From positions 2,666,001 to 2,730,000 of the forward strand of contig NZ_PGFA01000001.1 of NCBI RefSeq assembly GCF_002797555.1: DNA of 64,000 nt, written 5' to 3'. The notes under the pieces were generated by a model. The model worked only from the letters and a program-made list of their open reading frames with translations. It did no database searches and was not told where the DNA came from. Positions 11,923-18,870 of this stretch are shown one piece after another (position 1 is the stretch's first letter; each line of letters starts with the position of its first letter). Source of the DNA: Hymenobacter chitinivorans DSM 11115 (lineage in GTDB: Bacteria > Bacteroidota > Bacteroidia > Cytophagales > Hymenobacteraceae). The translations under genes were made by a program, and so were the position numbers.

Positions 11923-12975
11923 GTGGATCATCCTACCCATGTCATTGTAATTGGTGCTTCCGCCGGCGGCATGCCGGCGCTGTGCCAGCTCGTGGCCCAG
12001 CTCCCGGCCGATTTGCCCGCCGCCGTGCTCGTTGTGCAGCACTTTGCCCCCGATTCCTCGGGCCAGCACCTGGTGGAGCGCCTGGCCCGCCACACCGACC
12101 TGCGCTGCAAACTGCCCCAGGGCGGCGAGCTGGTGGAGCCCAACACGCTGTATCTGGCCCCGCCCGACCGGCACCTGCTGGTAAAAGACGGCTACGTACT
12201 CGTGACCAAGGGCCCGCACGAGAACCACTACCGCCCGGCGGCCGACGCCCTGTTTCGCTCGGCGGCGGCCTACTACGGTCCCAACGTCATCGGCGTGGTG
12301 CTCACCGGCATGCTGCACGATGGCACGGCCGGCCTGGAGTTCATCAAGCGCAGCGGCGGCCTCACGGTGGTGCAGGACCCGCAAGAAGCCGAGTTTCCAA
12401 GCATGCCCGAGAGTGCGCTCAGCAACGTGGCCGTCGACTACGTGGTGCCCCTGAGCGAAATGGGCTTTTTGCTGACCCGCCTGGCGCGCATGCCCCTGGC
12501 CAGCGTGAAAAATATTCCGGAAGACATTAAACTGGAGGCCGCAATTGCGGAAAGAGTGGTGGGAACAACCGACGAAGTAACGCGCCTGGGCCGGCCCGTG
12601 CCCATGACCTGTCCCGACTGCGGCGGCTCGCTCTGGGAGCTCAAGCACGGCCAGCTGCTGCGCTACCGCTGCCACACGGGCCACGCCTTCACGGCCGACG
12701 GGCTGCTGCAGCGCACCCAGCACGGCCTGGAAGAAAGCCTGTGGGTGGCCCTGCGCATGATGGAGGAGCGCAAAAACCTGCTCACCAACATGGCCAGCCG
12801 CGGCGAGGGCACCTACAGCGTGCAGCAGGAGGAGCGCATCGAGGAAATCAAGCTGCACATCAACCGCCTGCGGGAGTTTTTACTGAACGGAACCTCGCAA
12901 AATGGCACCACCCCCGAAGCGGATGCCCCAGACCCGGCCGCCGATTCCGGCAACCCGTTGTCGCCTCAGAGTTAA
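11923..12975 (+). CDS. CheB-type protein-glutamate methylesterase with C-terminal zinc ribbon
   Basis: CheB catalytic domain without a receiver domain. The 350-aa product, counted from GTG 11923, starts five residues before the first strand (HVIVIGASAGG); no ATG occurs earlier in the domain. The catalytic triad is visible as Ser13 in GASAGG, His40 in VVQHF and Asp133 in TGMLHDGTAG. After the domain (about 5-185), a zinc-ribbon-like motif has Cys230 and Cys233 (CPDC) and then Cys250 and His254 (YRCHTGH), followed by a helical tail. The frame remains open upstream of 11923, but that stretch is leader and the 5' part of the divergent gene. It faces the CheB-CheR hybrid across about 250 bp, which suggests shared control. 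Confidence 0.86.
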   Translation: MDHPTHVIVIGASAGGMPALCQLVAQLPADLPAAVLVVQHFAPDSSGQHLVERLARHTDLRCKLPQGGELVEPNTLYLAPPDRHLLVKDGYVLVTKGPHENHYRPAADALFRSAAAYYGPNVIGVVLTGMLHDGTAGLEFIKRSGGLTVVQDPQEAEFPSMPESALSNVAVDYVVPLSEMGFLLTRLARMPLASVKNIPEDIKLEAAIAERVVGTTDEVTRLGRPVPMTCPDCGGSLWELKHGQLLRYRCHTGHAFTADGLLQRTQHGLEESLWVALRMMEERKNLLTNMASRGEGTYSVQQEERIEEIKLHINRLREFLLNGTSQNGTTPEADAPDPAADSGNPLSPQS

Positions 12976-13131
12976 TGCGTAAGTAGTCGCGGCACCGTCT
13001 CCGTAAAAGTTGGTAATTAAAGCCGGGAGGCTGATTTTAGTGCTCGGCACTAGCAGCCGGCCGTGGGTAAGGTAGCGTTAAGAGCAGGGTAGTTTTTTCT
13101 TTTACTCCTCTACCTCTTAACTTTTTCAGCC

Positions 13132-13431
13132 ATGGCTAACAACGAGAAAAACCAGCGGGGCGGCAGCTCCGAGCAGCATTCGGAAGCGGGTAAGAAAGGC
13201 GCCGAAGCCCGCAACAACCAGGGCAGCAACATGGGCGGCAACCAAGGCGGCAACATGCAGGGCAGCTCTGAACGCGGCTTTGCCGCCATGGACCCCGAAG
13301 AGCAGCGCCGCATCGCCTCCGAAGGCGGGAAGGCCTCGCACGAGAGTGGCCGCGGCCACGAGTTTACGTCGGAAGAAGCCCGGGAAGCCGGCAAGAAAGG
13401 TGGCAAGGCCAGCGGCGGCGGCAACCGTTAA
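13132..13431 (+). CDS. KGG-repeat stress-induced protein
   Basis: Small hydrophilic protein of 99 aa in the Con-10/YciG-like KGG family, which is induced in general or desiccation stress. The sequence is rich in Gly, Asn, Ser, Glu and Lys and carries repeated motifs: EAGKKGAEARNNQG at about 18-31, ASEGGKASHESGRGHEF at about 63-79 and EAGKKGGKASGGG near the C-terminus. No signal peptide or membrane segment is seen, and the protein is probably disordered. It is monocistronic, with a pyrimidine-rich leader before the ATG and a strong terminator 30 bp after the stop, consistent with an independently and highly expressed transcript. Confidence 0.85.
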   Translation: MANNEKNQRGGSSEQHSEAGKKGAEARNNQGSNMGGNQGGNMQGSSERGFAAMDPEEQRRIASEGGKASHESGRGHEFTSEEAREAGKKGGKASGGGNR

Positions 13432-13460
13432 CGAAAGCCTACGGGCTTATTCCTAAAGGA

Positions 13461-13491
13461 AAAGTCCCGGACTTGGGTCCGGGACTTTTTT
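13461..13491 (+). terminator. Rho-independent terminator of the KGG gene
   Basis: Stem AAGTCCCGGAC with complement GTCCGGGACTT around a short TTGG loop, followed by seven T residues. It begins 30 bp after the stop at 13431. Confidence 0.9.
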
Positions 13492-13710
13492 TATAGCCCC
13501 GGGCGGGAGTGCGCCTTCTACGCAGGTGAAAATCAGTGTTTACGGCGCAGCTTTTCCGTAGTAGCCTCTGAGCAAAAAACGGGCTCTTCTCGTTTACTTT
13601 GTATAATTCCTGTCCATACTCCAATTTCTTCTCAGGGTAGCACGGGGGCCGTTTATGCCGCCCCCGGCAACCTGCCGCTCTATCTTTTGACCACATCACT
13701 TGTCTGAGCT

Positions 13711-14271
13711 ATGAACTTTCAATTTACTACCGCTGCGCTGCCCAGCTGCGTAGGCCACGTGTCCTTTCTCGATTTGAACCCGGCCGCCCGGCGCCGGCAG
13801 CCCGCGGCCGACCGGCGGGCGGCCCCCTTCTTCGACCGCGCCGATGTGGTCGAAACCTGCGGGCCGGGCGCCAATACGCTCCGGTTTGTGCTGCGCCAGG
13901 CGGCTAACGGGGCTTCTTTCTTGCACCTGGCCCTGTTTTGCCGGGAGCGGCAGCTGGCCCACTGGATTCTGCCGGCTTCCTCGCTGCCCCAGCCCGACCT
14001 GACGCCCCCGGCCTACCTGGTGGAAACGGCCAGCACCCTGCCCCAACCGGCCCGGGTTATCGACGAAGGCACCTGTTTGCTGCGTCACTGCGCGGCCGAC
14101 CAGGGCACCTACCTCGAACAGGACCTGCGCGCCGGCAGCCTGCAGCTCACCTTCGCGGGGCGCACCCTGCGCGGCTCCTTTTGCCTGGAGCGCCTGCACC
14201 CCGGCAGTCAAACCTGGGAGCTGGGCCGGGTGCGCCCCCTGCCGCCCCGTTCGGCCCGGGCCCTGGCGTAG
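13711..14271 (+). CDS. LigD 3'-phosphoesterase-like protein, apparently lacking catalytic residues
   Basis: The 186-aa protein has no clear annotation. Its second half resembles the C-terminal part of the LigD phosphoesterase domain of bacterial NHEJ: an acidic strand and DQGTYLEQDL correspond to the WDxGTY block, and GSLQLTFAGRTLRGSFCLERL corresponds to the K/S-x-F-x-L-x-G-x-x-L-x-G-x-F/W-x-L-x-R block. The middle (FLHLALFCRERQLAHWILP) can be laid over the H-x-x-DFR-x-E-x-x-G-x-L-x-SWA-x-P block, but the metal-binding His and Asp are replaced by hydrophobic residues. So the fold may be kept while activity is lost. A TACTTTG-like box lies about 110 bp upstream. The resemblance is by eye only; an unrelated beta protein is possible. 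Confidence 0.45.
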   Translation: MNFQFTTAALPSCVGHVSFLDLNPAARRRQPAADRRAAPFFDRADVVETCGPGANTLRFVLRQAANGASFLHLALFCRERQLAHWILPASSLPQPDLTPPAYLVETASTLPQPARVIDEGTCLLRHCAADQGTYLEQDLRAGSLQLTFAGRTLRGSFCLERLHPGSQTWELGRVRPLPPRSARALA

Positions 14272-14477
14272 CGGCCCGCCGCGGCCGGGTTCGAATGCCC
14301 AACTGCGTAGAAACCGCGCCGCAAAATGCGTGCAAATACGCTGGCGCACCCGTAACGCTTTGATTATTTTTACTTTCCGACAATTCCAGCCCCGCCGTAC
14401 CCGCCCTTCACGGGGGCGCCCGGCGGTTGGAAGCTCCGCTGGGGGCCGGCCTTTCCACTCGTCCTAACTTCTGAGCT

Positions 14478-14861
14478 ATGAACAACTTAACACCTCCTCC
14501 CACCCACGATTTTACCCCGTACCTGATCCGGGTAAATTTCGACGAAATCAAGCCCATGGAGCTGGCCCGCCTGCTGCTGCGCTACAACAAGCTGCGCCGG
14601 CCCCGTCTGCTCATCGACTGCCAGAGCCTGCGCTGCCTGCGCACCCGCGGGGTGGCCTATTTTGCCTCCCAGCTGCTCACCCTGCAGGCCTCCGGGGCCA
14701 AGGTGCTGCTGCGCAACGTGGATCCGCTGCTGCTGCGCACCCTGCGGGTGCTCCACCTCGACAAAGTTTTTCAGATTGACTCGGACGAAGGCGCCCCCAG
14801 TGGCCACCCCGCCGGCCAACTCAGCGAGCTGCTTTCCTTGGGCACTTCGGCTTCCAGATAG
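14478..14861 (+). CDS. STAS-domain protein (anti-sigma-factor-antagonist-like)
   Basis: Single-domain cytoplasmic protein of 127 aa. The core LLIDCQSLRCLRTRGVAYFA (about 44-63) fits the STAS pattern of a buried strand ending in Asp, a loop, and a helix starting with Ser/Thr. It continues with LLTLQASGAKVLLRNVD and LLRTLRVLHLDKVFQI, the usual helix-strand-helix-strand order, where the final Leu/Phe strand is typical. The usual phosphorylatable Ser is replaced in a TRG context, so switching by an SpoIIAB-type kinase is uncertain. No anti-sigma factor or kinase is adjacent. It may modulate one of the stress or signalling proteins nearby, which is inference. The tail after 110 is low-complexity. 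Confidence 0.65.
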   Translation: MNNLTPPPTHDFTPYLIRVNFDEIKPMELARLLLRYNKLRRPRLLIDCQSLRCLRTRGVAYFASQLLTLQASGAKVLLRNVDPLLLRTLRVLHLDKVFQIDSDEGAPSGHPAGQLSELLSLGTSASR

Positions 14862-14988
14862 TCCTTTCCGTACTGCTTTCCGTTCCGCAACTCACCACCA
14901 CCATTACCACCTACTGCACGGAGCCAGCTCGGCTGTTTCCGGCAAGTTGAGCGCCCGATACTTTGGCACGTAGCCTGATTATCGGTTA

Positions 14989-15020
14989 CAAGCCTCCGGG
15001 AATTTTTCCCCGGGGGCTTG
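14989..15020 (+). terminator. Hairpin after the STAS gene
   Basis: Stem CAAGCCTCCGGG paired with CCCGGGGGCTTG (one G-T pair), then TTCGTTTTCC. It lies 128 bp after the STAS stop and 44 bp before the DUF1264 gene. A TACTTTGG box at about 14959 precedes it, so it could instead be a leader hairpin. Confidence 0.5.
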
Positions 15021-15063
15021 TTCGTTTTCCGCCTCTCTGTTCCACCTCCAAACCCTGCTTTCG

Positions 15064-15828
15064 ATGACGCGCTGCCCCCTTTCTGCCCTGCCGGCCCTGC
15101 TGGCGGCGGCCCTGCTGACTACCGCCTGCGGCGACAACAATACCCGCTCCCCGGTGCAGGCCCCCGGCGCGGAGAAGTCGGCCAAGACGAAGGTGCTCGA
15201 AGCCGGGGCCGACGTGCTCCAGGGCAAGGCCCCGCTGCAGAAGCTGAATATGTACCTCGACGGGTTTCACTTCTACAACGGGGCCCTGGGCCAGCAGATG
15301 GAAGCCCACCACTTCTGCGCCAAGCTCAACGAGGACGTAACCCAGTGCGTGATTTACGACGGCAACGGCCCCGACGCCAAGATTATGGGCATCGAGTACA
15401 TCGTCTCGAAAAAGCTCTTTGAGCAGCTGCCCACCGAGGAAAAAAAGCTCTGGCACAGCCACGTGCACGAGGTAAAATCGGGGACGCTGGTGGCGCCGGG
15501 CCTGCCCGACGTGGCCGAGCACGAGCTGATGGAGGAGCTGGTGTCGACTTACGGCAAGACCTTCCACACCTGGCACACCGACCGGGACAAAACCCTGCCC
15601 CTGGGCACGCCTTTGCTCATGATGGGCTTTACCCGGGACGGGCAGATTGACACTGCCATGGTGGCCCGGCGCGACCAGCGCCTGGGCATTTCCTCGCGGC
15701 AGAAGCGCCGGCAGCGGGCCGACATTGTGGCCCCGCCCGTGGCGCCCGGCGCCAACGCCTGGGAAAAAGGCGAGGTGCGGCAGCTCGGCATCGTGCCCGA
15801 CGCCCAGGCCGCCCTGCGGCACCACTAG
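15064..15828 (+). CDS. DUF1264 (OBAP-like) lipoprotein
   Basis: Homologue of the oil-body-associated-protein/DUF1264 family, found in plants and bacteria; the molecular function is not established. The 254-aa product starts with a lipoprotein signal, hydrophobic stretch then LLTTACGDN, with the lipobox Cys at about 21, so it is predicted to be membrane-anchored on the outside. The DUF1264 region runs from about 58 (LNMYLDGFHFYNG) through HHFCAKLNEDVTQCVIYDGN, AKIMGIEYIVS, LWHSHVHEVKSG and FHTWHTDRD. The conserved His residues (AHHFC, HSHVHE, TWHTD) suggest metal binding but are not proof. It is followed after 57 bp by the MFS gene on the same strand. Confidence 0.82.
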   Translation: MTRCPLSALPALLAAALLTTACGDNNTRSPVQAPGAEKSAKTKVLEAGADVLQGKAPLQKLNMYLDGFHFYNGALGQQMEAHHFCAKLNEDVTQCVIYDGNGPDAKIMGIEYIVSKKLFEQLPTEEKKLWHSHVHEVKSGTLVAPGLPDVAEHELMEELVSTYGKTFHTWHTDRDKTLPLGTPLLMMGFTRDGQIDTAMVARRDQRLGISSRQKRRQRADIVAPPVAPGANAWEKGEVRQLGIVPDAQAALRHH

Positions 15829-15885
15829 GCGCGGCGGCAGGCGGCGGGGGCAACTCGGGGCCGCCATCCGGAGTATTTCCCGGGT

Positions 15886-17580
15886 ATGCCTGCTTCCGCT
15901 CCTGCCGCTGCCGCCGTTCCGGCCTCTACTTCCGCCTTTGCGCCCCTGCGGATTCCGTTTTTCCGCATGCTCTGGATTGCCTCCTTCGTGTCGAACATCG
16001 GCACCTGGATGCAGAACGTGGGCGCCGTGGGGCTAATGACCCAGCTCACGCCCTCGCCCATCCTGGTGTCGCTGTTGCAGACGGCCTCGGCCCTGCCGGT
16101 GTTCCTGCTCAGCCTGCCCGCCGGGGCCCTGGCCGACCTCGTGGACCGGCGCAAGATGCTGCTGCTTACCCAAACCTGGATGGCGGCCACGGCCCTGGTG
16201 CTGGCTACCGTCACGCTGCTGGGCTTTACCACGCCCTGGCTGCTGCTGCTGCTTACCTTTCTGCTGGGCCTGGGCGGGGCCCTGAACAACCCCGTGTGGC
16301 AGACCGTGACGCCCGAGCTGGTGCCCCGGCCCGAGCTGCCCCAGGCCATTGCCCTCAACAGCGTGAGCTTTAACCTGGCCCGGGCTTTCGGGCCGGCCCT
16401 GGGCGGCCTGGTTATTGGCTACTTCTCGGCCGGGGCGGCATTCCTGATTAACGGCATTTCGTTTCTGGCCACGATGTACATGGTCTGGAGCTGGAAGCGG
16501 GAGCCCCAGGCCACCTCACCCCTGGCCGGGGAACGAATTATTGCCGCCATCCGGGGCGGGATTCGCTACGCCCGGTTTGCGCCGCCGGTGCAGAACATCC
16601 TGGTGCGGGGCGTGAGCTTCACCTTCGGGGCCAGCGCCCTGTTTGCCCTGATGCCGGCCGTGGTAGCCCGCCGCCTGCACGAGCCCACCTCGTTCTACTC
16701 CCTGCTGCTGTCCTGCATGGGCCTGGGGGCCGTGCTGGGGGCCGTGATTCTGCCCCGGCTGAATAAGTATCTGAGCATCAACTGGCGGGTGACGGCGGCC
16801 ACAGTGGCCTTTGCGGCGGGCCTGCTGGGTTTAGCCTTTGCCAACAGTCACTGGCTGCTCTACGGCTTGCTCACGCTGGTTGGCCTGGCCTGGATGCTGG
16901 TGCTCAACTCCTTTAGCGTGGGCGTACAAACGGTGGTGCCGCGCTGGGTGCAGGCCCGCACCATCAGCCTGTACCTGCTCACCATTCAGGGCGGCATGGC
17001 TTTGGGCAGCATCGTGTGGGGCGCGGTGGCCGAGCGGGTGGCTATTTCCTGGGCCCTGGCCGGGGCCGCCACCTGGCTGCTGCTGAGTACGCTGCTGGTG
17101 CTGCGCTTTGCCCTGCGCAGCGGCGAAACCATCGACTTTACCCCCGCCCGTCCCCGCCTGGAGCCGGTGCTGGCCGAAGAGCCCGTGCCCACCGAAGGCC
17201 CGGTTATCGTGACGACCACCTACCAGGTGGCGCCCGAGCACCGGCAGGCCTTCGTGTTTATCATGGACCAGCTGGCCGACATCCGCCGCCGCGAGGGCGC
17301 CATCCGCGTCGGTACCTACGCCGACCTGGCCGACCCGACCCGCCTAGTGGAGTACTTTATGGTCGAGACCTGGGAGGAGCACGAGCAGCAGCACGAGCGG
17401 GGCGTGAGTCGGGAGGAAGCCGAGCTCAAGCTCCGGGCCCGGCAGTTTCACGTGGGTTCCGAGCCGCCCGTTATTGCCCACCTGCTGGCCCAGCACGCCC
17501 TGCCCCTGCCCCCCGAGCCGCCCATGGTGCCCGGCAGCACCCGCCTGGTAGCCAGCACCGCCGGCGAAGCCACGGCGTAA
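15886..17580 (+). CDS. MFS exporter (EntS/MFS_3-like) fused to a C-terminal ABM-like domain
   Basis: Inner-membrane exporter of the MFS_3/enterobactin-exporter-like group with 12 predicted helices over about residues 15-405, including FRMLWIASFVSNIGTWMQNV at helix 1 and the loop motif GALADLVDRRKMLL between helices 2 and 3. After a linker, a soluble domain (about 440-535) starts VIVTTTYQVAPEHRQAFV and contains REGAIRVGTYADLADPTRLVEYFM and ETWEEHEQQHERG, which resembles the antibiotic-biosynthesis-monooxygenase ferredoxin-like fold. Family members with this extension are known in bacteria, but the added domain has no assigned role. The substrate is unknown. It may be co-transcribed with the DUF1264 lipoprotein 57 bp upstream. 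Confidence 0.85.
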   Translation: MPASAPAAAAVPASTSAFAPLRIPFFRMLWIASFVSNIGTWMQNVGAVGLMTQLTPSPILVSLLQTASALPVFLLSLPAGALADLVDRRKMLLLTQTWMAATALVLATVTLLGFTTPWLLLLLTFLLGLGGALNNPVWQTVTPELVPRPELPQAIALNSVSFNLARAFGPALGGLVIGYFSAGAAFLINGISFLATMYMVWSWKREPQATSPLAGERIIAAIRGGIRYARFAPPVQNILVRGVSFTFGASALFALMPAVVARRLHEPTSFYSLLLSCMGLGAVLGAVILPRLNKYLSINWRVTAATVAFAAGLLGLAFANSHWLLYGLLTLVGLAWMLVLNSFSVGVQTVVPRWVQARTISLYLLTIQGGMALGSIVWGAVAERVAISWALAGAATWLLLSTLLVLRFALRSGETIDFTPARPRLEPVLAEEPVPTEGPVIVTTTYQVAPEHRQAFVFIMDQLADIRRREGAIRVGTYADLADPTRLVEYFMVETWEEHEQQHERGVSREEAELKLRARQFHVGSEPPVIAHLLAQHALPLPPEPPMVPGSTRLVASTAGEATA

Positions 17581-17587
17581 AGTGGGT

Positions 17588-17728
17588 AATGTAGTTGAAT
17601 GTGAGGAATGTGAGGAATGTGGTTGAATGTGAGGAATGTGGTTGAATGTGTCCTTGCGCGGTTGCGCCTCGCAATGACGAATTATTTAGCACATTACCCA
17701 CATTCTTCACATTCCGACACATTACCCC
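17588..17728. repeat. ATGTG-armed palindromic element with CCTTGCG/CGCAATGAC core
   Basis: Left side: repeated GAATGTG/GGAATGTGG words. Centre (about 17649-17680): GTCCTTGCGC, then GCGCCTCGCAATGACG. Right side: CACATTACCCACATTCTTCACATTCC, an imperfect inverse of the left side. The core words recur at 6.0-6.5 kb and 63.6-63.85 kb. It ends directly before the gene at 17730. Confidence 0.75.
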
Positions 17729-17729
17729 C

Positions 17730-18413
17730 ATGGTTTCCATTCCGCAGCCCTGCGCCCAGCCCTGGGCCTTGATGTCGCCGACGGCGGCGGGCCGGCACTG
17801 CGCCGCCTGCGCCACCGAGGTAGTCGACTTCACCCGCCTCAGCGAGGCCGAGATTCTGGCGTTTCTGGCGCGGCATAGCGGCCGGCCGGTGTGCGCTAAT
17901 GCCTACGCCACCCAGCTGGCCCCTCCCCCGCCGGTGAGTCGGTGGCGACGCTGGGCGCTGGCGGGCCTGGCCTTGCTGGGCTGGCAGTCGGTATCCTCGT
18001 GCGCTACGCAGCCACCCCAGCAGCCGCCTACCACGGCCGCCGCGCCGGCCGCTGCCCAGCCCCAGCAGCAGCCCGTTGTGATTCGCGGGCAGGTGCTCGA
18101 CGGCCCCAACGGACCGGGCGTGGGCGGAGCCCAGCTGTTTATCAACGACACCGAATACGGCACCGTGACCGACGAAAACGGCCGCTTCGAACTGGTGCTG
18201 GCTCGTGGCTGGAAGCCCGTGCGCGCGAGCCAGCTCACGCTGCGGGTGCAAGCGGGTCACTTCACGTTTAAACCCCAGGTAGTACCGGTAAATATCCCCG
18301 CCGCCGGCCCGCCCATTGAGCTGCTGATTACGCTGGAGTCCATCGAGGGCCGGGGACAGGTTATGGGGAAAATCCGCATGACCGAGCCGCCCGTGGCCCC
18401 GCCCAAAGGGTAG
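17730..18413 (+). CDS. Cys-rich N-terminal domain plus carboxypeptidase-regulatory-like domain protein
   Basis: The 227-aa protein starts with a short domain PTAAGRHCAACATEVVDFTRL (about 11-31). It has the Cys-x2-Cys knuckle seen at the start of a group of Cytophagales membrane proteins. A membrane segment (about 73-92, ALAGLALLGWQSVSSCA) follows, then an Ala/Pro/Gln linker. From about 118 a CarboxypepD_reg-like beta domain reads VIRGQVLDGPNGPGVGGAQL and TVTDENGRFELVL. The pattern GQVxD, P-x-x-G-V, T-D-x-x-G-x-F is characteristic of these Ig-like outside domains. The N-terminal part would sit in the cytoplasm and the C-terminal part in the periplasm. The frame is open to 17646, but the ATG at 17730 matches the family start and clears the repeat element. 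Confidence 0.7.
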   Translation: MVSIPQPCAQPWALMSPTAAGRHCAACATEVVDFTRLSEAEILAFLARHSGRPVCANAYATQLAPPPPVSRWRRWALAGLALLGWQSVSSCATQPPQQPPTTAAAPAAAQPQQQPVVIRGQVLDGPNGPGVGGAQLFINDTEYGTVTDENGRFELVLARGWKPVRASQLTLRVQAGHFTFKPQVVPVNIPAAGPPIELLITLESIEGRGQVMGKIRMTEPPVAPPKG

Positions 18414-18462
18414 CCCCCCGTTGGGCAGGCCGCCTGCCCCTCCTCCTATTTGGAACAGCATC

Positions 18463-18701
18463 CTACGTGTGTAGAGTACCCTTCCAACTTTCTGAACGAA
18501 GGTTTTCACGCGTAGGATGGCTTTCCAAACGTTTGGCAACGACTCTACACGCGTAGGATGGCTTTCCAAACGTTTGGCAACGACTCTACACGCGTAGGAT
18601 GGCATCCCAAATGTTTGGAAGTCTACTTTTCGCCCGTAAGATAGCCTCACAAACGTTGGGCAACGAGTCTACGCCCGTAGGATGGCCTTCCAAAGGTTTG
18701 G
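18463..18701. repeat. 41/42-bp-period array of two alternating palindromes
   Basis: Six CTAC-N4-GTAG-type sites (18463, 18504 degenerate, 18545, 18586, 18623 longer, 18669) alternate with six CCAAACGTTTGG-type sites (18484 degenerate, 18525, 18566, 18607, about 18648, 18690). Centres are 20-21 bp apart. CCAAACGTTTGG at 18525 and 18566 is a perfect 12-bp palindrome, and one 41-bp unit is repeated exactly. The array fills the gap between the genes ending at 18413 and starting at 18871. The rest of the gap (18702-18870) shows no gene and should hold the ABC transporter promoter. Confidence 0.92.
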
Positions 18702-18870
18702 AAGGTGGGCTTAGGTCGGAAAAATGCCCCCTCCACTGGTGGCAGTGGTATCTTTCGGGCATCCTGCGGCCCGGCCGAAATAGGGCGCTACTCCAGTCAG
18801 GGCGGGGATTTTAAACTTCTTACCCGGCTTTCGGCTTTCTACCCGAGCTTCTCTCACTCTCTCGCCACAC

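Noticed and set aside
14341..14380. Promoter with TTTG (14359) and TACTTTCC (14371) ahead of the STAS gene
   Set aside because: The two boxes are only 8 bp apart, far short of the 19-21 bp expected in Bacteroidota.
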